A DNA stretch of 64,000 bases, taken from the NCBI GenBank assembly GCA_003640385.1, contig RCAB01000070.1, forward strand, positions 1 to 64,000. The letters run 5' to 3'. The DNA comes from Setaria digitata (lineage: Eukaryota > Nematoda > Chromadorea > Rhabditida > Setariidae). Positions 50,408 to 61,438 of the stretch are shown one piece after another. The first letter of the stretch is position 1. Each line of letters opens with the position of its first letter. Position numbers and translations under genes: made by a program. Under the pieces are notes generated by a model. That model saw nothing but the letters and a program-made list of their open reading frames with translations. It made no database searches and was not told the DNA's origin.

Positions 50408-52411
50408 ATGAAAACAGCACACTTTTGGGTTAGCACCTTATCAGTTACCAGTCTTTTGGCTATCACTGTATCGTTAGTAATTTGTGCTCTGCTATTCCAA
50501 GACATCAATGATTTGTATTATGAAATACTCGATGGTATGGATGAATTTAAGGTATGGATTGGAAAAGATTTTATTTAGTCAGTGAATTATTAATCAAATA
50601 TTTCTTTTCAGTTTAATTTAAAAAAAAAAAAAACAATTTGATTAATTGCTTCGTAAATATTCGGTTTTCGGTGAAAATTTATGATTACCTGATAATAATA
50701 TTGATATTTACCGAACAATTCCTTTGTGAATATCGTCGGATTCAGAGAAAACCTTTATTCTCATTCTATTATAATTGATATTTTTCATCTTTCCAAAATA
50801 CTAATTTCTTCTTACAAAATATCTTAATGATATTTCGCACTATTTATATTTCAAATTTGTTTTATAGAAGAAACATGTTTACAATAAATGAAGTATATTT
50901 TAGATGATAGCAAATGATGCCTGGACAGAAATGATGAAATTTCATGGCGCAGAAAATGGACGGCATAGAAGAAGTGTCTCGAAACTAAATTTCTCCCAAC
51001 TCCTAGGAAGAAGACGAATTCATCGACAGGCGTTTGATAGTGATGAAGACAGTGAAGATTTCGAGACACAATGTGGTATGCAAGATTGCATTTTTTTTTT
51101 TAAATTTAATTTGAAAAGATTTAATTTTTCCTTTTTAGTTCAAAAAAAGCTATTTATATGTTTTTACAGTATGTGCAATACAGCCGAATAACTGCCAACC
51201 CGGCCCACAAGGACCGTCTGGAATACCGGGAATTCCAGGAGGTGAGTCATTCGATGGTTCATATTTTATTGGCAACTTCCAAATACGGTTTTGCATTGTA
51301 AAGAAAATCAAGGAATTTGACAGGAACTTTTGTTTTCACTTCGAAAGAAATATTGGAAGCAATATAGAAATGGGCAGCAATAATAATAGTTTGAAAATCT
51401 TCAGCTGATGGAGAGCCTGGTCGACCGGGAAAACCGGGGCTAAATGGTACTAGTTTTTTCTATAAGCCAGATCAAGAGGAGTATGAAACATGCATCACAT
51501 GTCCATCTGGGCCTGAGGGACCACCAGGAGAAGAGGGACCACCTGGTGCAGAAGGACCACCAGGAATGATTGGTGAACCCGGTCCTGATGGCAATCCTGG
51601 TGCTCCTGGACCACCGGGTCCAATCGGTGAACAAGGTCCACAAGGTAAGCCTTATATAACCAAAAATTCATATATATATATATATATATTTTTTCGAGAA
51701 AGGAGTTAATTGACGGAACATAATTAGGAAATTTAGGTCCACCTGGACCAATTGGGCTACCTGGAGAAATGGGTGCATCGACAGTGATAGTATGCGGTAA
51801 ACCAGGGCCAAAAGGCCCTACTGGACCAGAAGGTCTAATGGGATCGCCTGGAGAAGATGGTGCACCTGGATCACAAGGAGTTGTGGGCCCAGAGGGCGAA
51901 CAAGGACCTCCTGGTGCACCTGGGGAGCCAGGACAGGATGGACTTCCAGGAGAAGTTTGCATTATTTCATTCAACTTCTGCATTATTCACGAAGCAAAAA
52001 ATAAAACGATCTTCGCCAGTCTCGGAAAAAGTTTTCTGTTATAAAGTGATAAGAATGATTTGTGGCATATTACTGATATGTTCTGTACTATTGCTGGTAG
52101 CGACAAACTACTAGTAATTTCAGCCTGGTGAGCGCGGAAAACCGGGAATCGATGGCGCTTATTGTCCTTGTCCTCAGCGTACCACCTACATCTACGGAGA
52201 AACGGTTGAACCACCAGGAAAGCCTTATGTTTTCGAATCAGAAGTATATGCTCCAGATGAAGCAACTTCCTCATCTAATGAACATTATCCAACAACGCAA
52301 ACGGATTCCACGTATGATTGGCGTAAGAAATCACGGCACAGTCGACAATTATTCATCAGAACTGGCCATAAAAAAGCAGTTTCTCGAAAGAAATTGTCTG
52401 AAAAAGACTAA
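50408..52411 (+). CDS. Nematode cuticle collagen
   Basis: Six exons (50408-50551, 50904-51075, 51170-51241, 51405-51644, 51737-51954, 52124-52411) give 377 residues. An N-terminal membrane anchor at about 11-30 is followed by a basic stretch ([19 protein letters not shown]) that fits the subtilisin/furin-type processing site of cuticle collagens. A cysteine cluster CVC and a short Gly-X-Y block come next. A non-collagen insert ([19 protein letters not shown]) is followed by longer Gly-X-Y blocks broken by ASTVIVCG, then YCPCPQ and a basic, Ser/Tyr-rich tail of about 75 residues. Such collagens are secreted by hypodermis, trimerise and are cross-linked through cysteines into the cuticle. Exon 5 could also start at 51728, adding three residues. 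The extended tail is longer than is usual for small cuticle collagens. Confidence 0.93.
51670..51689. repeat. TA dinucleotide microsatellite
   Basis: About ten TA units in collagen intron 4. Confidence 0.9.
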
Positions 52412-52457
52412 AATTCTCTATTGCATAAAAAAGAATCATTCTTGCAGTATTTAATTG

Positions 52458-52463
52458 AATAAA
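52458..52463 (+). promoter_or_regulatory. Probable poly(A) signal of the collagen gene
   Basis: AATAAA lies 46 nt after the TAA stop, a normal distance for nematode 3' ends. Confidence 0.6.
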
Positions 52464-53052
52464 TATATCCTCATTAGAATTAATAAATGATGAAATTTGT
52501 TCAGAATTAATGAATTAGAAATTCGAAATCTTACTGAGAGAGAATCAAAATTTCCTCTTCTCCTTTTCAAGTTACATCCTTTCTTAATGAAGTGTATTTA
52601 AAAACGAAGATTAGTATAATCATCATCAACTTTCTTGTTGTGCGATACCGTACCGCCTATTGTAATATGACTGTGATACTGTAGTTACAGTATTTTGAAA
52701 GGTCTTTAATTAATCCAAAACAAAAACTGATATGACTGTGTTCGAGAGAGACGATCAACCATTAAGCTCACATCAAAAGCCTAAAAAATCTTGTTAATTT
52801 TTCCAAGAAAAAAAAAAACCAAAAAAAGGAAGGAAAAATCACTGGGAAATTTACTTTTCCTAAAGACTTAATGTATCATTTGAGAAATATGTGCTGCATA
52901 TTTTCGGTATTTTTAAAATGTTTTATTCAAATTATTTTCCAAGAAAAATTTGCATATGAAACTTTACGCAAAGTGATTTCATTCCTGACAAATAAATAAT
53001 GCAAACTTAGATGAGAGTAATTAGTCATAAATTATTCGCACTTGTTAGTTTA
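52464..53052. other. Spacer between collagen and the next gene
   Basis: AT-rich with no exon seen. It ends at the GTTAGTTTAG acceptor (53052-53053) ahead of the next ATG. Confidence 0.45.
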
Positions 53053-53076
53053 GAGAAGGAATAAAAATTTATTGAA

Positions 53077-55908
53077 ATGACTAGTGCAGAAAATGCAGAA
53101 GAACGATTGGGTAGAACGTACGTGTTTGACGTGTTCTTGGCGAGATTTTTTGCATTTCAAGGGCAAAAAAAGTGTTTTTTCAGTTTGCCAAGTTCATCAA
53201 CAGGAATTCGCAATATTTTTGGTCAAAAATTGTACCACTGACATTGGTGAGATGTCAATTATTACAGGAAAGTGACACCAATTTTTTTCAAAAAACTGGG
53301 TAAAAAATTGAGAAATCATCAAAAATATCAAAAACCGGAACAGCTTTCCGATCAGAATGCATCGAACATTCAATCATTTCCTCTAGATTTGGTGATTATC
53401 ACCTTAAATTGATAATAAATTTTGGCAATTAAATAAATTCGAAGAAACATTATCATTTGATCCTCAAACATAACAAAATATTTCCATGAAGGTTTTAAAT
53501 TTTTTCTTATTCCAATGTTTTTTAATTTTATTATGATTTTAATTGTTTTTTTTTTCTTTCTATTTTTTTTTTTTTTTTTTTTGGAATATATGACATTTAG
53601 AAAATAGTGAAGAAAATTTATGTGTTTAGAGCAGCGGCGTTAAGGCTTCTTCGGAGCAAAATGATGAAAAATATTCGGCTGAGGGAAGAAAAACGCGAGG
53701 AATCCGAGAACTCAGTGGAGAAGATGTTGAGAATGAGCAAGGATCGAAAGATGATGGAAAAGTGCAATATTTGTTAAATTTAAACTAAATTTAAATTAAA
53801 TCTTTATGCGGCTAATCATTTTATTAGTTTAGATGATAAATCAAACGAAACTGGAAAGAATGGAGCAGAAAAGTAAAAAACGAAGGTGTGAAATTTAAGA
53901 TTTTACTTTTTTTTTTTCTTCGTTTCACATTTACTATTTTCTTTTTCTGGCCAGCATTTAACCAGGCTAATTTTGCTCATTTGCTTTTTTTTTTTTTTTT
54001 GCTTTTGTTCTTTTAAAATTTTCAGCCAATTTTCTTTCGTTCTCTCCTAAATACATATTTACCCCGAATTAGACTAAAAAGAAAAACATTGGTGGCCCAT
54101 TACCAGACAAACATTTTTTGTTTTATTTTGAATAATGATCCAAACGTTTTGGACTCTGGAAAATTCTCAGTGCTAAATCTTTCTAATTTTAAAAGTGTCA
54201 TCAAGTTTCTTCTTCAAACCAAGACTTTCATTGCTTTAGGAAGTAAATTTTTGAGTTTAATTGGCATAAAGTAGTAGTTAAGAAAAACAAATTCAAAAAA
54301 AAAAAAAAGTAAATTAAAATGTTCCCATCCATCTGTTATTTCCAAAATTACATTTCAATTAGAATAGTCTGAGAAATTTCAATAAATTCAATGGATCTTA
54401 TTGAGCTTCTAAAAGAATTATTTTGAATACGTAATGAGTTCAGTTAAACAATTTCAGCAATTCAATGAGTCTCGAGCATTTTTCTCGCGAACAGCACAAC
54501 ATTTCTGAATTATTGGTATGAATGTTTAAATTAAAATTACTCTTAACAGATTTTAGCTATTGGAATGATCGAGCTGATTGTTAAATTTACTTCTATTGGA
54601 GTTATCAGTTGCAATATCTTTATGCTAATGTATGAACAGTACGGATATCTTCTTACTTAAAATGAATTGTAAGAAAAGTATGAAAGTAAGTATATTGTTA
54701 CAAGTAGAACTTTTACAAAAATCTCCTGAAAGCTCTAAGCCGGTGATCAGTAAAGTATTGTTGTGCTTAAGTGTTAATCAAAATGTGAAAAATCTTTCAG
54801 GATGAAGGTTATCGTCCAGTGCAGTAAGATCTCTTCAATAATATACCGATTTAGGAGGAGAAGATATGTTATGATGGAACTGAGAAGATGCAAAAATGAA
54901 AAATGAAAACTAATAAAATTGATCTTATCGCATTTTTGTCTCAATTAATTAGCACCAATTAGTTAGCGCATTAGAGGAGGTATATGTAAAATAGAAATGC
55001 ATTAAGGGAACAATTTTGAAAAAGCTGAAAGTAAGTGATTTGTACTTCTAAAGATTGAGAATTTTTAGTTCAAATTCCTCAACAGATATCACCAATGAAT
55101 CACAAAATATTACTGCCTCAAATAGGGAATCTGATTCCACTTCCACCGCTTCAAGTGTAACACCGATGGATGTAAATACAAAACCAGTGAATAAATTTCA
55201 TGAAGGCTTGAAGAGAGATTTCAACCTTGGCAACAGTAATACATTATCCATTTTAAAATTCAAAAACAATCAGGTTTTGTTTTGTTTTATTTATTTTATT
55301 TATTTTTTTCATCTTCTCAATGTATTACTTGGTGATAGGTGATAGTTTTTATAAAAAGAGATCAGGAAAAAGACTTGAGCAAATAATTTTTTTTAATGAG
55401 ATGAAACTTCTATATGACTGGTGGAAAATTACTTAAATGGGAAAATCTGCAATTCCGGAATTATCCAAATTTAAGGCCTTCTAAAGGCTGAAATCAGCAG
55501 ACGGCTAATTAGAATGAAAATTTTACTCTGAGGATCAAATTCGCAAATTTGAATTTTAAAATTAGAATTAAAACTCCCTAGCTGAAGCATAACCAGGAAT
55601 ACGCCATAGCACTGAAATATGAAACGAAGCATCTAAAAATTCTAGCTTCATCACTTTTCCTGAAGCATCATTCAGCTCTGTGACCTCATATGAAATTTTT
55701 AAATTAAATATTTCAAAAGATTAACAACACGGAGATAACCATTGACTGGAATTTTGTCAAAACTGAAAATCTGCTTCAGAATGCAGTCATTTATGAATTA
55801 AAAAATTCAAGTGGACGCAAAATACACCTAGAAAAAATGGATAATCGAGTGATGCTATTATCAGTGGATGAGAACGGGAAATGTCTTCGTATCAGCTGTA
55901 ATTTTTAA
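53077..55908 (+). CDS. Seven-exon gene for an unrecognised 230-residue protein
   Basis: Exons 53077-53117, 53630-53761, 53828-53872, 54458-54515, 54801-54823, 55069-55273 and 55720-55908 join with every phase matching. The exon starting at 54801 is only 23 nt. A TTTAG acceptor lies 24 nt before the ATG. Residues 1-58 are helical and highly charged (MTSAENAEERLGRTAAALRL, then REEKREESENSVEKML). Residues 60-170 are Ser/Thr/Asn-rich and probably disordered, with SREQHNISELLDEGYRPV inside. The last 75 residues look folded, alternating hydrophobic and polar (ITIDWNFVKTENLLQ, AVIYELKNSSGRKIHLEKM, RVMLLSVDENGKCLRIS). There is no signal or membrane segment. I do not recognise it. The acceptor before the last exon (TTTCAAAAG) and the first donor (AC|GTACGT) are the least certain. 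An AATAAA follows at 56050-56055. Confidence 0.5.
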
Positions 55909-56049
55909 AAAGCGTACTTTGCACTTCTTAAGCAACTAATTAATTTCCGGATAGCATATATAAACTTAAGATTTCAAATGAATTCCTTTTTCGCCTAAAT
56001 ATTGCACTATAAATTACGAGTAGCAATTCAAAAAACCTTTCCAGTGTCA

Positions 56050-56055
56050 AATAAA
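56050..56055 (+). promoter_or_regulatory. Possible poly(A) signal
   Basis: AATAAA lies about 140 nt after the TAA at 55906-55908. Confidence 0.35.
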
Positions 56056-57271
56056 TTTGACATCAAATATGACTCAAACCTACCAATTAACAAGCTTTCC
56101 TTAATTGAATATGCAATATTTACGATTGAAATAAAATGAGAAAAGTAATGAACTACTTGTTTGTATAAGTAAAACCACCAAGCTAATCATGAAAAATTTT
56201 GGCACTAAAAAGATAGAAAATAAAATGAAAAAAAAAAAAAAACACACGGTCGATGGACAAAAATATTTCTACAAAATGATCGATCTATATGATATAGAAT
56301 AATTGTGGTTTTTCTCGCCATAAATTGTTTTCATCATTGGTAGCTAGTGCTTTAAAAAACGAGGAAGAAAATTTTTTTATATAGTAACCATAAATTCCCC
56401 AAGTCATCTTTGTTTTAAAACATAATAATAAGAATATTTTATCCTCACGAAGACACTAACATAGTAATTATCAACTGAAAAAATCTAAAAGTAATGGAAC
56501 AACAAAAATACACTTAAAACTTTATGCCAGTTCCTGTTCCTTTTCTTATCTTCTCCGTCATAACTGTACAAAGTTTAATAATTGTCATTGCAAATGAAAC
56601 TTTCAAACCGTTTTTCTTAAACAAACGACAAAAATTGATGGAACAAATTAAATTATTGAAATTAATGCGCAGTGATGTTTGTATTTTAATTGACCCATAA
56701 AGTTCTAAGAATTTATCGAAACTCAAGAAAATGTGACAGAATGCTGCTTCTAGTATATCTATCAATTATTCGATTCTACCGAAACAAAACAATTGGAACA
56801 AATTCAGTAATACTGTCAAAATGGAACGTTACCATAAAAACTACCAAAATATAAAGCAAAAAATCCCAAACTAATGATATAAACAGTTTCTTTGAGCCTT
56901 AACTATTAAACCCCCATAATATTTAGTGGTTTCTAAAATCCTAGCAGTTTCCAAAAAATCAAACGAAAAAGTTATGAAAACCATGCCGCACTGAAAGAAA
57001 CACTTAAATATAAGTTACTAATATTTATGAATATAAATAATGCTCAAACATTGAGGTTTCAAAAATAATTTGTGTCACCACGGTACCCTAAATCTATATA
57101 CATCTTTTTACAAGTAGTTAGAAGCGAAAAAAAAAAAATGGTTGTGGGATATCATCCATTTCAGGGCAGAGTGTCATTAATCGTAGACGGAAATTAATTA
57201 AATTATATAAGCAACTTAAACGGCTTTAGGAATTTTTACAGCAAATCGTTTTGCAGCATAATGGAATTGGC
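56056..57271. other. Spacer between convergent genes
   Basis: AT-rich 3' UTR and spacer. The minus-strand ORF at 56514-56765 has no splice context and is not accepted. Confidence 0.45.
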
Positions 57272-59608
57272 TCATGCTATTTCCATCAAGGAACCATTTT
57301 TCTTCTCGATATTTCCTATCTTCGTTTCCGGTTTGTCAGCTTTCAATTGTGCCATTTCTGTTTTAGCTAATACTACAGAATTGTTTTCCATGGAAGTAAT
57401 TGCAAGACCAACATGTGAATGTTCAATATTTTTGACTTGCTGGTGTAACAGATGAAAATTTTCAGTTTCGAGTCGACTTGGCAAAGATGCGTCAAAATAA
57501 TACTCTTTAAAGCCAACTGCAACTACTGAATGCAACAGTAAAACAATAATTATCGTCCCAAAAGCGATCTAAAAAATAGAATCCGATAGTTAATAGTGAA
57601 AACTACACAAGATATCCATTTACTCATTTAACACGTTTGCACATTTCTTAGAAATGTGATTTAGCCCTGATTATGAGTCTAAGATTTTATGTTAGTTAAA
57701 GAATCCTAACATTCTAGTTTGATTGTCGCGGTAGAAAAAATGCAATTTGGCCGAAAAACAGTCATATTTCACGAACTACTTATCACAGTCTACATCTTCC
57801 AGATTCGAATCATCACTAGCATGTGTAATATCTTCAAGGAAGTTAATGGCGTTATTATGGAATGACACAAATGGTAAACCAAAGGCACCGAGGCCCAATC
57901 TTCGTAATAAACGTACAGCAATTCCCATTAAAATTGATTAAATTTGTCAAAGTAAATGGCTTGCTTACTGCTCTATTGCGGTCATTTTTAACGGCAGGCC
58001 ATATACTGCTTACGAGCACTGATCCACTTAGTATAACTGACACAAATATGAGAATCCAACGAAACCACTGTGCTTGCAAAACCCACAGAATCTGTAAAAA
58101 AAAAAAAAAAAAAAAAGTAATGATAAAAAAATAATGTACAATGATGCTAAAGAAATAACAAACAAGCTCGCATGTGCCGATAACGACAAGAAGGAGTTGG
58201 TAAAAAAGAGCCACCACTGTGCATGCGTATCCGAGAACTAATGCATTTCAAATCTTAATTGTGGATATGAAAACAACAGTAAATATCTGACGTTGTTTAA
58301 AACAATTTCAGAGATTGAAAAAAAAGCAATGCAAAAACTGCGCAGATATTCTAGTTAGTTTCACCACAAACTAAATATTTCAAGCTAAGAATCTGAGACA
58401 TACCGATAAAGGAACAAAGATTGATAAGCTGTACCCATAAGCGCAAAGTAGATCCAAGTATGAATAATGCAAGTCTGATTTGCGATACCAGAATAAAGAA
58501 TAAAGAATGAATGGTACCAGTACAACATAACAAAAAATAATTGTTGAAGCACCAGTAACTGCAAATCAAAAAAGTTTAGATGAAACTGGTGCACCAACCG
58601 TATACAAATGCTTTTAAATTTATCTTTGGAGCCCGCACCTAATCTAAAGTCACTTCCATAATGGTAATTTACACTGTTGCCTGATGTTTGAATATATTTT
58701 GCAAGATTACCACAAATAGCCGTAGAGAATACCAATGTAACGGATATCCAGAAAGGTCCTAAAAACAGTATTTAAAATGAGATTAAAGAATAAAAAATGT
58801 GCTGAAATCCATAAATTCGTTGAATTTTTGTTTAATTCACCCCATAAATCTGGAAGTGGTTGAATGTAATCATTGACAAAATTGGATCCGAATCGTGGCA
58901 CCATACTGTACAAAATTCTCGTCAGCACCTAAAAAAAAATGCAAAAATTTATTTTCCTCTGGGGTTCTATTTACAACATAAATTTCAAAAATAGATTTAA
59001 ATTATGGAATGCGAAAAATTAGACCTGGTCAGTGTCAACATCAAAATATTGCTGATAAAATTCGAATGAAAAGAAGTTTTTCTTCTCTCCTATATTACTA
59101 CGACTTCTTGGCCCATCAGAAGTAAACAGCTGCAATTTGATAAAAAAATAATTTCAACAAAATCTTTAAATGACCTATTAAGAGGGAATGTTCAGAAACA
59201 TTATCTGATAAATATAATCCAACTGAATTTATTTGCTGCGATTGACATTTCGACAAGCACTGGATATCTCGTAATGTCGAAGGACTTACTAATAAATTGA
59301 AATTGGGTAAATTGGAAAAGAATTAGCGCATAGCGCAGGGCAACAATGTCGTGTTATAACTTCTGAGTTTTAAAAGTGGAAAAAATCAAAGCAAATAACA
59401 TTACAAAACATAACAAAGTATAATAATATATATCACTTACATAAGACTGGTCGCCAAGTTCACCTGGAGGTCGAGGGTCATTATTTGGATTTACGAAGTT
59501 CGGTCCGTAATCTATAACGACCATTCCATTCAACAAAATCAATACTGAATATTATAAAAATTTAAGTGGCAAACGGAAGAGCCTACCTTGAAATTGTAAA
59601 TTGTTCAT
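57272..59608 (-). CDS. YIPF1/YIPF2: Yip1-domain Golgi membrane protein, YIPF1/YIPF2 type
   Basis: Eight minus-strand exons (59608-59587, 59511-59441, 59129-59025, 58928-58841, 58758-58639, 58558-58404, 58091-57969, 57568-57272) give 326 residues with all phases correct. The start reads MNNLQFQDYG, like the DLQFEEF start of human YIPF1. Conserved blocks follow in order: FEFYQQYFDVDTDQ, RFGSNFVNDYIQPLPDLWG, PFWISVTLVFSTAICGNLAKYI, STIIFCYVVLVPFILYSLFW, YSYLDLLCAYGYSLSIFVPL, WFRWILIFVSVILSGSVLV and SSIWPAVKNDRNRA, then a last helix IAFGTIIIVLLLHSVVAVGF. This is the five-helix Yip1 fold of Golgi/ER proteins that bind Rab GTPases and the Yif1 partner. The C-terminal tail of about 80 residues is specific to this protein. 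A TTTTTTCAG acceptor precedes the ATG by 14 nt. Confidence 0.95.
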
Positions 59609-59622
59609 TTCACTCGCTGTGC

Positions 59623-59624
59623 CT
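59623..59624 (-). promoter_or_regulatory. Candidate spliced-leader acceptor of the YIPF gene
   Basis: On the minus strand GTTTTTTCAG ends 14 nt before the ATG at 59608. Confidence 0.45.
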
Positions 59625-61438
59625 GAAAAAACATGCAATACACTTAATTAGAGCTGAAATATGACTGACAACCAAATCAAGAGACAAAACTGCGGAAACC
59701 ATTTAGAAAGTGAAATAAATGAAAAAGCCAGAAGTGGGAATATATACAAGGTGAGAAACTGCCTTAGGGCAGTATCTTCACGGCAAAACTTCACCGCTTT
59801 TCGGTTCTGCAATTTGCAATTGTGTATGAACTCTCAAAATCCTAAACATTCTCAGCTAACAGGATCAGGTTAAAATAGGACTCAGCTTTCAGTTATCTTA
59901 AAGCAATGAAGATATGAATGATGAATCAAAACAACCATCGGTATTTCTCCGGATATAATGCATTTGAAGATTAAAAAAAAAAGAAAAAATTTTAACCTCG
60001 CCAATGATACAAATACATAAACAAAGAGTGGGTGAAATGATAGTAATTGGGCCGATCCAAATAAAAGCGGGTGCTGTCACTCGGAGAATGTCATGGAAAT
60101 AGATTCATCTAATCTTTTAATTTAAAACATGTATGCCCTCCCACGCATCCTTTACCTTTCCCATATGTTTACCTATAAACCATCATGCTTCTATCATTTT
60201 GACACCAATTCATTCTTTTTTCCACACATCAGTAGTACTCAGTGTGATACTGACCCAAATTTCCTTAAATTTCATCTCGTTTTGTGCTTATCACATACGC
60301 CATGTACAGCTTCATTCAGACATAAGTAAAGCTGTCTAATTCTGAAAAATTGGAAAGTATTTAAAAACATAATGGTTTGTAAAAGGCAAATAAAGAAGAC
60401 ATGTTTTCTTTCATATAGAAGAAACTTCTTTTGTAATGCCAACCGCGAAAGTTACAAAAACCATTTTTAAGTATGAAAGATACATCTCAATAAAAACAAA
60501 ACAAACAAGTATAAGAAAAACACAGCATCTCTTCCTATTGCCACTTTTTTTTTCAATTGGACCGGGAAACCGGATTTTTCGAATTTTGAAACAGAAGAAA
60601 AAAGAGTGAAACTCAAATTTAAGAGTTCTGTGTTACCAGTAATACATGCCATGATCAATAAATTCTTAATAGAATATAGCTGTAAACATAAAACTGCACC
60701 AATACACTACACAGTTGATTTTATGTAGCGAAATAACTTTGTAAAAACCTAGCGCTCAATTAAAAGTGCAAAAATAATTCATTTGTAATGGATATTTTTG
60801 CAACTGAAAAACAACATAGTTTCGAACTAACCAATGAGATTTCAGCTATAATAAATCGATTTAATAAATTTCGATTTAATAAATCGAATTTCTAAGCTTT
60901 AAGAATAGAAGTCTGTGACTCCGTGATACAATATGATTAGTGTTCAGAACATTTCACAAAAACAACAAAAACCTACAATTCATTTTAAAACAGCTTCACC
61001 TGTGACGATCGTACTGGGAGTAAACAACATGAAAATCGACTCAAAGATGTACAAAACATGTCTGTTTCACTTAACTTTTAAGAATTTCAAAATGCCTTAT
61101 CCTTGAAATGACTGTTGTTTCTTCTCCATTCCTATCGAGAATGGAGAAAGACTGTACAAAACTGGAAAGTACAGCTCTAAAAGCTGGTTCCATCCCACTT
61201 GCCTTGGAAAACTTGAACTTAAAAACGTTGGAAAAAGAACTTGAAAATTAAGACTTGAAAGTATAGGATTTAGAAAGTTTGATAATTTAACAAAACCCTC
61301 AGCATAAAGCAAACTGAACATTCTGCAAAAAAATCGATCGCCTAGTTCTCATGTGACTATCTAGATCTAATCCTTCATAATCCGTGTTTTTCAATACCAT
61401 ATCAGATTCGGCTTATTTTCCATAAAGATCATTTTCTT
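59625..61438. other. Spacer upstream of the YIPF gene and downstream of ZRANB2
   Basis: No exon is supported on either strand. Short ORFs at 59661-59873, 60129-60339 and 61097-61321 lack splice context. The ZRANB2 3' UTR and the YIPF promoter should be here. Confidence 0.45.

Noticed and set aside
51495..51983. 162-codon Pro-rich ORF on the minus strand
   Set aside because: It is the antisense shadow of the Gly-X-Y collagen exons.
53630..53761. Alternative frame of this exon (SSGVKASSEQNDEKYSAEG)
   Set aside because: It is open, but its end phase cannot join the following exons. The other frame joins all seven exons in phase.
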